Assembly: GCA_903772945.1 (NCBI GenBank)
Contig: CAICTM010000019.1
Coordinates: 109,501 to 173,500 of the forward strand
Length of the DNA stretch: 64,000 nucleotides
Source of the DNA: Seminavis robusta
Taxonomy: Eukaryota; Bacillariophyta; Bacillariophyceae; Naviculales; Naviculaceae
Direction: 5' to 3'
Position numbers and translations under genes: made by a program. The notes beneath the pieces are model-generated. The model saw nothing but the letters and a program-made list of their open reading frames with translations, did no database searches and had not been told where the DNA came from. This document shows, piece after piece, positions 1 through 9,239 of this stretch (positions within the stretch are counted from its first letter, which is position 1; every line of letters starts with the position of its first letter).

Positions 1-3000
1 GAAAACCAACTGAGCAGAAAAATAACCAGATTGGGTCTGCTCGTCGAAAGTCACCACGTAGTGTAAGCTTATCGGGATTGGGTTGGCATTCTCCGCAAAC
101 GAGTAGGATGACTGGTACTGGGAACAATCCACCGTGCCTGATTGCGCACCGCCATCGCCGGCAGGGACAGTATCAGGTAAAGGAGCCAAAGTGGAAGCGT
201 CTGCGGTGACCTGCAGTTCAGACTGAGCAGGAGTAACTGTCACAAGACTCAAGGTGGGCGGTGTTGCGTCACCCTGCTGCAGCAACCGCCCCGACGGAGT
301 GCCCAACGCAGCTATGGAACCCCTGGCATGAATTCTGAACCCAGATTGCAAAGTTCCACCACCGGTACAATTCCGGCATACACCTGTAGTCCGTGCCAGT
401 TCCGCCACTAAGGTTTTACTGGCATCATCCAGTTGAAAGCCTCTGGTGTAACTGCTATTCGAGCCCGGAGGGGGGTCGAGCAAGATCTCATATGCAGACG
501 CTCTGCACACGTCGACATCGATCAGGCAGTGAACTGTATGCTTGTACGGTTCCTGCAAAGTGACCACCATAGGATCCTCGAGCAGCGTTCCTAGGGCAAT
601 ACAATACCCATCCATTACAAAGCCCTCAAGAGCCACGCTATCGCCGACCATCAGATTCGCCACTGTCGATGAGTCCGTGATGTAAAATACGGGCGTAGCG
701 GCATAGACGGAGATCGTTGGCGGGGCTCCAGTCTGCGAATCACCCAAGTCAACGATGGTTGCACTGAGCTTCACCCGAAAACCTCTCTCAAGTCGCCCTT
801 CACCGTTGCAAGTATCGCATGCACCGATCTGTCTGGCAAGTGCCACAATCCCTGCTTTGCTCTCCTCGTCGAGAGTGAAGCCACGTCTGTACAACGTCTC
901 CCCGGGCTCTGGGTCGAGAAGAACTTCGTAGGGTGAATTGTTGCACACCTCAACATCAAGAAGGCAGTGAAGGCTGTGCAGATTGGGCTCCTCCAGCGGT
1001 TTGGTAGTGTTGTTGTCCAGGAAGTACCCAAGAGAGATGCAATAGTTGTCGACAACAAATCCTTCAATATTGACAACTTGCCCGATCTCCCACTCTGATT
1101 CTTCACAACCCGGCGCCGTACCTGAAGAGAAGTCCAGATTGAATGAACCTCGATAGATATGGGAATTCAGGTTGTTGTCGGATCCCGCTGCCATCAAAAA
1201 TATATTGTCCCCGCTGGGATTGATTGACAGAGAACTGTTGGCAAGGCCAGCGAGCGGAAGTTCAAAAGACATTACTGTGTGTGTTTCATTCTGGATGATA
1301 CTGCCCTGATTTATAGTTGGTTGTGGCGACATCAACATGACTGCAGTGCCGGGAACCTTGGAAAGCAGGTCATAGAAACCTGGGTTGGTGGAAGACACCG
1401 GCTGTGACGGCACTCCGATGATGGCGATGGACCCTATCATCGCGCCAGTTTCGGATATTCCCAAGGCAACCCATCCTAGGCCTTCATAGACCACGTTGCC
1501 CATGAGCACTCCATTGTCGTTGTCGAGCGTATATTGAAAAACCAATGGTTGACTGTCCAACTGGTAACTTCCAACACTCGTACTCTCCTGTTGGCATTCG
1601 CCTTCTCCTCCGCCTTCGCCTTCGATCTCTACCACGTCTACTTCCTCTAGAACACCACTGCATACACCGAAGTCCACTTCAAACGAGTCACGGAACTGGT
1701 GATATGCGAAGTCGTTGGTGGCTCCTGCTGCAAGCAAGAATTTGTTGACGCCGGCTGGATTGATCGACAAACCTGGTATAAGAGCGTTCTCAATAGGTAT
1801 TTCAAATGGCATGACTGTATGCGTTCCATTCTGCACAATCGTTCCAATCGTAGCATTGTCCCCTGGATTGAGAAGAAAGATGTTGGATAAGTCTTTGCTG
1901 CCTAAGCTGTAGATCCCAGGGTTAAGGGTGCTCAGGGGCTGTACTGGTACCCCAACGACAGCGTGAGACCCAATCATGGCGCCAGTTGGAGACACTGCGA
2001 AACCAACCCAACCCGTTCCTCCGTAAACGACTTCGCCGTGAAACATGCCATTGACCATATCCAACTTGTACGATAAACTCAATGGCCCTCCGCCCGTCAT
2101 GGCGTAGCTTCCTTCATCGCAAGAAGAGGCATCTGCTTCATCATCGTATGAATCCACGCTGCATGGAGGGAATGATATCTTGACTGCACCGCGATGGATA
2201 TGATGCGACACCACATTGCTGGCTCCTCCTGCAACCAAAAAGTAATTCGGGCCGTTTAGGTTGATAGGGATTTCTCCCGGCTCCGAGAGAAGCTTGGTAA
2301 ATGTTAGCACCGTTTGTTGGCCATCCTGTTGTATACCAGTTGGCAACAACGTCTGGTTCGGTGACAATGCCACTGCGGTGGGCGACGTTCCTCCCAGTAG
2401 ATACTTTGCAGGCGCTGCATCTGGAGTCCCAATGACAGCTAGCGTTCCAACCATGCTTTCATTTGCATTGAAGCCAAAGCCTACCCACCCATTTCCGCTA
2501 TAAACAACTCTGACAGAAATGTTTCCAGTACCTGTGGCGGGGTCTTCAACGTTGACTTCATACTCGAACATGATTGGAATATCTGAAAACGCGTGCTTGC
2601 CAACGTAGGGGAAAGCAGTTTGTAATTCAGGACATTCCCGCTGTGCATCGTCAGTTTGATTATTCGAAGCATAATCAGAATCATCCACCGTAACTGGGTC
2701 TGCACTGTCGATGGGAGTTGAAACGGCAGAGTCATCCTCCTCGATAGTTCCATCATCAAGTCTCAGAGGTATCGCCGACTCAACTCGTACTGTTGGAGGT
2801 TCTCCATCAGGTCCCGCCAAAGCCTCAATCACCCCTCTAATCTCCACCCGAAATCCTTGCTTCCAATCTCCGCCGCCAGTGCAGGTGTCACAGTCTCCGT
2901 ACTGCTGTGCAATAGATCGTACAAGGTCCTTTCCTGCTTGATCCAGCACGAATCCACGAGTGTAAACTGTTGTTGCGTTGGGATTACTGGCTAGATCCGC

Positions 3001-4800
3001 AGGCGATGGATCCAGTAGCAGTTCGTAGTCCGAAGCAGCGCATTGGGGAACGTCAATTAGGCAGTGCAGGCTGTGGACATTGGCATTGCTGAGTGTGGGC
3101 AAGGCCGGATTATCCAAGAGAGTTCCCAACTCAATGCAGAACTGGTCCATGACATAGCCGATTGCTGTGACGTAGTCCCCCACTTGCAGTAGATTGCGCG
3201 GTGTGGAAGCATCTTTAAAGAAATACACGGGAATCATTTGTTGAGCCGTCCCACCGATAGTGGGAGGCGCACCAGTGGCAGCATCGCCCAGAGCCAGGAC
3301 GGTCGAATTGACCAACCGTACCCGAAAGCCACGTTGCCATTGTCCCGCCCCTGTACAGGTCGTGCAGGTTCCAATGGCTCGTGCCAAATTAATGGCCTGA
3401 TTCTTGGTGTTGAGGTCCAACACGTACCCTCGCGTGTAGCTCGTCGTCGCACGTTGTCCTCCTGGAAGAGTGACTGGATCGATCAAGATTTCATAATTGG
3501 TCTCGACACAAGGCTGTACATCCACCAAGCAGTGCACACTGTGCAAGTCGGGACCGGCCAGTGTAACTACCGTGGGATTATCCAGCAACGTGCCTCGTTC
3601 TATGCAAAAGAAATCCATGACAAACCCTTCTACCAAAGGCAAGACCGTCCCCACGGCATACGTCGGTGCCATGGTGGTTGCCATGGTAGATGGTGCCAGT
3701 GTTTCTTCGGTGGTGGGTAAAATGGCCAAGGCATCCGACACGGACAGCAATGGGCCCGACCCTGTTGTTGGATTGCCCAAATCGACGATTGTCGCTGCCA
3801 GTCTAGCCCGGAATCCTTCTCGAATGGTTTCCGAACTGCCCTCACAGATATCGCAAGCTCCCAGCTGCTTGATGATGGTAACAATCTTTTCTTTACTGGG
3901 AGAATCCAACGTGTAGCCTCGGGTGTAGGGTTGTCCGGGTTGTGCCGGATCTAGGAGTACCTCAAAAGTGGATTGGAAGCATTGTGGAGGATCCATGAGG
4001 CAGTGCACCGTGTGTTTGTCTGGATTTAAAAGGGATGCCAAACCAGTGTCGAGAAAGACTCCTTGAAGGATACAGAACTGGTCCATAATGTAGCCTTCGA
4101 CCACAATATCTTGGCCCACCGACGGGGCTATTGTAGACGGAGCTATTGTGGTTGGTAAAATAGTTGTGGCCGTGTTGGAAGGACCAATAGTGGAGGGACC
4201 TCCCGTTGCCTGTGGATTGTTGGTTGCGCCGCATGGTTCTAGGGTGATTGCAGCAGGGTGATAATATTTATGAAATGCCAGATCATTGTCCACACCGGCC
4301 GCCAAGAGAATATTGACCTGTCCGTTGGCAATCCCCGCTAGGGACACGATATTGTTGGCTTGAAGTACCGTATGTGTTTCGTTTTGGGTAATGGCGTTGA
4401 CTTGAGGCTGTGGTTGCACGGCCAACAGGGTCACCAGGGAAGCAGCTTTTCCCTGCAATTGGTATATGCCAGGATTCGCCGAGCTGGGTGCCACGTCGGG
4501 TAGTCCAATTACAGCTGTGGCTCCTTCCATAACAAGGCCGTTGGGATTGCTGCCGACACTCAGCCATCCCAATTGGTTGTAGATCAATTGTCCATTGAGC
4601 GTGTTACCGGCTGGATCCACACCAAAGTTGAACGTCAACGTAATCTGGGGGTCGTCGGTGGGCACTGCAATGGACCCCAGCGTTGGTCCGCAATACTGTT
4701 GTGCCCATGCGAGATTGGCAACGGCTAAAAGGAGACAAAGTCGGTGATACCAAAGATTCTTCGACTGCCACCACCCACATCTGGGCACCCACATCTCCAT
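1..4800 (-). CDS. Giant secreted DOMON-domain protein with five cysteine-module repeats (3' end outside window)
   Basis: Reading the minus strand from an ATG at 4800 gives 1600 codons with no stop to the window edge; an in-frame TGA lies two codons upstream of the ATG. Residues 1-33 form a signal peptide with a hydrophobic core and an AWA/QQ cleavage site. DOMON-like beta domains (GWVGFG, MIG..AVIG and H...RG signatures) lie near residues 45-180, 727-863, 900-1037 and 1073-1217, and a fifth begins near 1563. Between them lie five modules of about 110 residues (near 227-337, 387-500, 547-657, 1240-1347, 1387-1500). These share MD.FCI, H(S/T)(V/L)HCL.D...C, Y.RGF.LD and G.C..C motifs. Thr/Pro/Ser linkers sit near 197-225 and 365-380. 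DOMON domains elsewhere bind haem or sugars, so an extracellular redox or carbohydrate role is an inference. No intron is needed. The frame is certain; the function is not. Confidence 0.85.
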   Translation of the reverse strand, partial: MEMWVPRCGWWQSKNLWYHRLCLLLAVANLAWAQQYCGPTLGSIAVPTDDPQITLTFNFGVDPAGNTLNGQLIYNQLGWLSVGSNPNGLVMEGATAVIGLPDVAPSSANPGIYQLQGKAASLVTLLAVQPQPQVNAITQNETHTVLQANNIVSLAGIANGQVNILLAAGVDNDLAFHKYYHPAAITLEPCGATNNPQATGGPSTIGPSNTATTILPTTIAPSTIAPSVGQDIVVEGYIMDQFCILQGVFLDTGLASLLNPDKHTVHCLMDPPQCFQSTFEVLLDPAQPGQPYTRGYTLDSPSKEKIVTIIKQLGACDICEGSSETIREGFRARLAATIVDLGNPTTGSGPLLSVSDALAILPTTEETLAPSTMATTMAPTYAVGTVLPLVEGFVMDFFCIERGTLLDNPTVVTLAGPDLHSVHCLVDVQPCVETNYEILIDPVTLPGGQRATTSYTRGYVLDLNTKNQAINLARAIGTCTTCTGAGQWQRGFRVRLVNSTVLALGDAATGAPPTIGGTAQQMIPVYFFKDASTPRNLLQVGDYVTAIGYVMDQFCIELGTLLDNPALPTLSNANVHSLHCLIDVPQCAASDYELLLDPSPADLASNPNATTVYTRGFVLDQAGKDLVRSIAQQYGDCDTCTGGGDWKQGFRVEIRGVIEALAGPDGEPPTVRVESAIPLRLDDGTIEEDDSAVSTPIDSADPVTVDDSDYASNNQTDDAQRECPELQTAFPYVGKHAFSDIPIMFEYEVNVEDPATGTGNISVRVVYSGNGWVGFGFNANESMVGTLAVIGTPDAAPAKYLLGGTSPTAVALSPNQTLLPTGIQQDGQQTVLTFTKLLSEPGEIPINLNGPNYFLVAGGASNVVSHHIHRGAVKISFPPCSVDSYDDEADASSCDEGSYAMTGGGPLSLSYKLDMVNGMFHGEVVYGGTGWVGFAVSPTGAMIGSHAVVGVPVQPLSTLNPGIYSLGSKDLSNIFLLNPGDNATIGTIVQNGTHTVMPFEIPIENALIPGLSINPAGVNKFLLAAGATNDFAYHQFRDSFEVDFGVCSGVLEEVDVVEIEGEGGGEGECQQESTSVGSYQLDSQPLVFQYTLDNDNGVLMGNVVYEGLGWVALGISETGAMIGSIAIIGVPSQPVSSTNPGFYDLLSKVPGTAVMLMSPQPTINQGSIIQNETHTVMSFELPLAGLANSSLSINPSGDNIFLMAAGSDNNLNSHIYRGSFNLDFSSGTAPGCEESEWEIGQVVNIEGFVVDNYCISLGYFLDNNTTKPLEEPNLHSLHCLLDVEVCNNSPYEVLLDPEPGETLYRRGFTLDEESKAGIVALARQIGACDTCNGEGRLERGFRVKLSATIVDLGDSQTGAPPTISVYAATPVFYITDSSTVANLMVGDSVALEGFVMDGYCIALGTLLEDPMVVTLQEPYKHTVHCLIDVDVCRASAYEILLDPPPGSNSSYTRGFQLDDASKTLVAELARTTGVCRNCTGGGTLQSGFRIHARGSIAALGTPSGRLLQQGDATPPTLSLVTVTPAQSELQVTADASTLAPLPDTVPAGDGGAQSGTVDCSQYQSSYSFAENANPIPISLHYVVTFDEQTQSGYFSAQLVF

Positions 4801-5330
4801 TCTTCAGCAAACTAACTGTACCGTAGCAAAACACAAGGAGCACACTGATCTGTAGTTTGGCAGATAGATGGAGTCAGTTACTGCAATACCGTAGAAGACT
4901 ACAAGAATGATAGAGCCTGCTGAGTCTTTTGTGGCGAGGCAAAAAGGAAGCTCTACGTAATCCAGGATCCAGGCAATCTGCGAAAGAATCCCGGCCCAGG
5001 AAGTTTCACCACGCGACCAATATCTTTTGTAAATTGTGGTCCTAAAGCTTTCAATACCCCCGGTTCAATGTCATTCCCTTCAAGTCGAACTGGTACAGCG
5101 TGCATGCACCGCTGATGAGATAGACTAGCTACAAGTACCGTACCGCACCGCAGCTTGCTGGCAGGGCCTTAGTTAGCCTAGCTAACCCCGAAAGCCTCCG
5201 GTATCGGTTGTTTGATGAGCATTCTACTTTTGTCATCTTGTGTTCTGAGGTTCTTCAAGAATCAGCTAATAGATCCCCTGCCTAGCTAGAGTTTTGGCAG
5301 ATTCACTTTTGGTCTTGGAGCGATGTCTAC
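4801..5330. other. Intergenic, upstream of the DOMON gene
   Basis: This is the 5' flank of the minus-strand DOMON gene. I see no gene. It contains short CTAGCTA-type palindromic words and no convincing coding run. Confidence 0.5.
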
Positions 5331-5334
5331 AACA

Positions 5335-5700
5335 TTGACATACCATTCCCTTTGAGAGTACCAAACTCACCAATCTCCAGCAGTTGCTTGGTGCTGGGTG
5401 CAAACAAGTACAGTAAGTTTGATGGCTCCATCCCTGATGAGCTTGGATTAAACATGAAGCAATTGGCAGTCTTGAAGCAACTTGGCGGAGAACAATCTCT
5501 TCACAGGGTAGACCTGCCATGCCTCCATCATTGGGCAATCTAGCTAGGCAACCTCACTGTGATCTACTTGGGAAACAACCCCAGGACAGAGACTGTCCTT
5601 TTGCCTCCACTCGTCTGACACTATCTTTGAGGAGCTGCAAGAGTTGAATCTGTCCTACAATCCTGCCTTGGCACGGGGACTTGCCAGACAAGGATATGCA
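5335..5700 (+). pseudogene. Leucine-rich-repeat protein relic
   Basis: Fragments in different frames read like diatom LRR repeats: FDGSIPDELG, then LAVLKQLGGEQ, then LGNLTVIYLGNNP and LQELNLSYNPAL. Their spacing suits consecutive repeats of about 24 residues of the type G.IP..LG.L..L..L.L..N. No single frame holds more than one or two repeats, and stops intervene. I read it as the decayed remains of an LRR receptor-like or extracellular LRR gene. Which subfamily it came from cannot be told. Confidence 0.45.
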
Positions 5701-6068
5701 TATGTATGTCTGGACTTGATCTATCTAGCTAGCTAGCATAAACAGTTCATGGTTTACGACCCAAAGCAGTCTATGGAGCACCTACCCACGGCACAAGTAC
5801 ATGTAGCTCCGTTGTAGTATCCATACAGTACACGTACAGTACAGCAGCATATGGCCACCCAGAGACCGAAAGCCTCAACCCTAGCTAGCTAGACAATGGA
5901 AAGGGTTGGGGCTTGAATGAATGACGTTCAAAAGAAACGACGACGTGCCGACAATGGCGAAGACGGATCTTTGGCGTTCAGCCCTTCCTTTGACGTGCCG
6001 ACATAGCTATCGTTGCCACTGGCTAGCCCCAGTCAGTTGTATCTGTAGAGTGTGAGCAAGCAAGTGGA
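5701..6068. other. Intergenic, promoter side of the nucleotidylyltransferase gene
   Basis: Non-coding. GCTA palindrome runs occur at about 5735-5748 and 5880-5892. No gene is seen. Confidence 0.5.
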
Positions 6069-7907
6069 GTGGTTTGGTTTGTGAGTGCCATGAGACTACC
6101 CTTTACGACTGCCTCTACCATTTCCACTATTTTCTTTGTCTTGCTCTCGACGAATTCGAAGACCATCCTTCCCTTCCTGCTGCTATCGCCTATGGCATCT
6201 TGTGCTTGGGTAGGGCCTTATTCCAGTCTTGTTGCACGAAGGGTTCCGCTTGTTCAGAGACAACGACAACAGCCAGGAAAACTTTTTACTGCCTTTGCAC
6301 CCACGCTGTCGTCGAAATCAGCTAGCAGCAGCAGAATGGCGTCGAGCAATACTACTAGTACTGTCAACAAGGCAGATACGGATGAAATAGTCGCAACGAC
6401 AACCCAAATTCCCGGTCCACCTCCGGATGCCTACAGTCTGGAAGACCTTCAACAACGGGCGCAATGGCTGATTCAAAATCATGCGTCATTCGGCAAGGTC
6501 GCCATGGCGATTGCCGGTGGGGGAGGCCACGCCTTGTCCACACTGGCGGCGACATCGGGTGCCTCGCAATTACTATTAGAAGGAACCGTCACGTACGATC
6601 GAGCGTCTTTTCAACGATACGTCAATAAAACGCAACAATCGATACCATCGTCTGGCTTTTCCTATTCGTCCTTGGACGCGGCTCGCATGGCATCGCAGAG
6701 TGCGCTGTTGCAAGGAATGCAATTGCGAGCGACCAGTGGTACATTGGCAGCCATTCGCGATACCGTGGGAGTAGGATCGGCATCAACGCTCAAAACCACC
6801 ACCGCGGGAGGCATGTCCAAATCGGGACGGCCCAGCCGTGGCAATGTCGTGGCCACACGGGCCAATGGGACGCAAACGTGTATGCAATACACACTCAATT
6901 GTGGTCCCACGCAGAATACTCGATTCCAACAAGATGTCTTGTGCAGTCATATGATTCTGCAAACAATGGAAACGTTGGCGGAGAAAGAAACACAACCAAA
7001 TGCTGATAGTACAACTACCGATGACGCCACTACTGTTGTTGACCCAGAGACATTTGAAGGAATCACCATTCGACAATGGATGGCCACCACCAACACAAAC
7101 AACAACACGGAACAACAACATCAAATCATTCAAAAAGCGGCCAACCGCATCTTGTCGGGACATGAAAAAGCCGTCTTGCTCTTGCCCAAGCTCCACACTG
7201 CCAACTCGGACGACGATGTCTTTTTGGAACCACTCGTCTATCCCGTATTACCCGACAATTGTCTCATCATGCCGGGGAGTTTTAATCCTCCGCATCCAGG
7301 ACATGTCGGATTGGCCCGTGCGGCCATTGCCAAAATGTCTACTGGAGACGAAAGTAGTAGTAGTGTTCCCCTCGTCTTTGAACTTTCCATTACCAACGCC
7401 GACAAACCGGCCATGGAAGCAGACGAAGTCGCACGACGCGTCTCGCTCTTTCGGGACGTGATGCCGGACGGACAGCAGTGGGGTATACTCTTGACGAGTG
7501 CTCCCTTGTTTAGCGACAAGATTCGGGCGCTCCAACAATATTATACACCCACGGATGCGAGCAACAAATGGTCCTTTGTCATTGGGACCGATACCATGGT
7601 GCGCGTGTTGAATTCCAAATATTACAATGACTCGTACGAACAAATGTTACAGGCACAACGGTCCATGGGGGCTGGGTTTGTCGTCGGTGGTAGGTTGAAT
7701 CAAGACAAGCAAAAACAGCAACAGCAAACCAATATTGAACAAGTCGAGTTTGTCACGGGGGAAGAAGCATTGGTGGGTTTGCCAGAGGATGTTCAAGAAC
7801 TCTTTGTCTTGTTGAAAGAGTCCGATTTTCGAGCGGATATTAGTAGTTCGGAAATACGGGCCGCAGAAGCTGCCAAAGCGCAAGCAAATGGACAGGAAAC
7901 GTCTTAG
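6069..7907 (+). CDS. CinA-like domain fused to NMNAT-type nucleotidylyltransferase
   Basis: A single-exon protein of 612 residues. The first 90 or so residues are hydrophobic and then Ser/Arg-rich, like an organelle or secretory presequence; a second ATG lies at residue 8. Residues about 120-330 carry a CinA/PncC-like glycine-rich region (AIAGGGGHALSTLA). Residues about 395-605 form a nucleotidylyltransferase domain: MPGSFNPPHPGH (HxGH at about 409-412), FVIGTDTMVRVL, and the C-terminal ISSSEIR motif expected of NadD-like enzymes. The order matches the two-domain nucleotidylyl transferase family of plants (Arabidopsis At2g01220 type, from memory). Action on NMN/NaMN or a related nucleotide is inferred from motifs. 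The exact substrate and the targeting are unknown. Confidence 0.8.
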   Translation: MVWFVSAMRLPFTTASTISTIFFVLLSTNSKTILPFLLLSPMASCAWVGPYSSLVARRVPLVQRQRQQPGKLFTAFAPTLSSKSASSSRMASSNTTSTVNKADTDEIVATTTQIPGPPPDAYSLEDLQQRAQWLIQNHASFGKVAMAIAGGGGHALSTLAATSGASQLLLEGTVTYDRASFQRYVNKTQQSIPSSGFSYSSLDAARMASQSALLQGMQLRATSGTLAAIRDTVGVGSASTLKTTTAGGMSKSGRPSRGNVVATRANGTQTCMQYTLNCGPTQNTRFQQDVLCSHMILQTMETLAEKETQPNADSTTTDDATTVVDPETFEGITIRQWMATTNTNNNTEQQHQIIQKAANRILSGHEKAVLLLPKLHTANSDDDVFLEPLVYPVLPDNCLIMPGSFNPPHPGHVGLARAAIAKMSTGDESSSSVPLVFELSITNADKPAMEADEVARRVSLFRDVMPDGQQWGILLTSAPLFSDKIRALQQYYTPTDASNKWSFVIGTDTMVRVLNSKYYNDSYEQMLQAQRSMGAGFVVGGRLNQDKQKQQQQTNIEQVEFVTGEEALVGLPEDVQELFVLLKESDFRADISSSEIRAAEAAKAQANGQETS

Positions 7908-8159
7908 CCTACAGCCCTGTAGCTAGTACAGTAAAACACTAGTAGCAAACAACGGCAGACTGACTCCAAAACAAAATCCAAAGCGAGATTGATACATAGT
8001 AGGGACTACGATTAGCTAGTTGTTTGTGTGCAGATTGAGTGATTGGTGCTGTAAGAAGAGGTAATGGATAGTACAAGATCCAGCAACAGCTCATAGTACC
8101 ATACAATCAGAGGAAACCACCAGATATACATGCAGCCCCCAGCTAATATATTTGTCTAG

Positions 8160-8709
8160 CTAGTAGCTATGCTGGTTCCCCTCTGCAAACACATGCCGTA
8201 TGGGCCCCAGACAACGCTCTGCTTCTTGAATCAAGTTCTGTTGCAGACCTAGAGAATGGAGGGTGTCCATTAGATAGCCCATCATTCGATCGTAATGTGA
8301 GACATTCAGACCCCGTTGAAATAGCCGCTCGTGCTTTTTTCGAAGCATATTCAGATAGTCAAAGTCGTCCGGGCATTCCGTAAAGAGGACCCAGCTGGGA
8401 GTAAAAAGGCAGGTGAATCATGATAAATGGAGTAGGTTAGCGAACAAATAAACAATGCAATGCCAGTCAAAGTACAATGCAGCCCGACAAATTGTTTTTC
8501 GCGACTCACAGAAATTCGTACTGATGGCTGGTGATCTTTCTCATGTCCATTTTTCGGAAAAAGTGTTTGATTTCTTCGTCCTTGAAGATCCGACGGTACC
8601 ACCCTTGGATTATATTCTTCAGTACAGGCTCTCCTCCAAATCGTTCCAATAACGTGGCTTGACGCGGTCGTCCTCCCAACTCCTTGGATCCCAGAGACAT
8701 GGATGACAT
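8160..8709 (-). CDS. Truncated haemoglobin (group 1, 2/2 globin), two exons
   Basis: Exon 1 (8709-8510) and exon 2 (8394-8160) flank a 115-base GT-AG intron (8509-8395, donor GTGAGT, acceptor CTCCCAG). The product is about 144 residues from the ATG at 8709; an upstream ATG at 8757 would add 16. Globin signatures are LLERFGGEPVLKNIIQGWY (helices A/B), IKHFFRKMDMRKITSHQYEFL (B/E with the SHQ motif), KKHERLFQRGLNVSHYDRM (proximal-His helix F and G start) and ERCLGPIRHVF (H). It is a paralogue of the genes at 28275 and 29544. A role in O2/NO chemistry is known for the family, not shown here. It is divergent from the Cys-rich gene at 9240. Confidence 0.85.
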
Positions 8710-9239
8710 GGTAGAATGGCTTGGAGATTTTGGTGTGTGTGTGTGTGATGGATGCAATCAAAAATGGGGAGTAGAGTCCAAAGAAATTGAATTCTTGGGC
8801 AACTACTTGCAGCAGGAACGAAAAAAAATTCCTTTGTTGGGTTGTGTCCGTGTTGTAGCCGATACGACAATAACCTGGTTTGTTTACTTGTACATGTACA
8901 CGAAGAGCAAAGAGACCCGATGACCCGATCCAAGGAGAGGATGCGTGATGATGATGGAGAGGCAAGAGTGAAAAAACTTGCTGCAGCTTGTGGGGAACGA
9001 CAGATTTATTGATGACGCTCTAAAATAATGCTTTTAAGACCCGCCAGACTGAAGATACTGAGGAGGTGGGGTAACCTTGTGGGACTTCCGGCTTTCTCAA
9101 GGACCTGAGGGTCATAACTTCGGACATCGTGACTTTGAAGATAGAAACCGGTGCTGTACCAGTACTATGGGCAGTGTTTAGTTGTCAAACCTCCAAGTAG
9201 AGCCGGAGTCAAGCCACAATAAAGGATCGATCCATCGTC
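8710..9239. other. Divergent intergenic region
   Basis: This lies between two divergent genes and presumably holds both promoters. A GT dinucleotide run sits near 8733-8745. The long minus-strand open frame across 8351-8965 is a shadow over the globin and its intron. Nothing else can be supported. Confidence 0.45.

Noticed and set aside
1545-3916. Several plus-strand frames of 60-160 codons opposite the DOMON gene
   Set aside because: They are antisense shadows of the 1600-codon minus-strand frame.
8351-8965. 204-codon minus-strand frame over the globin region
   Set aside because: It runs through the globin intron and out of frame with the globin exons, whose spliced product has clear globin motifs.
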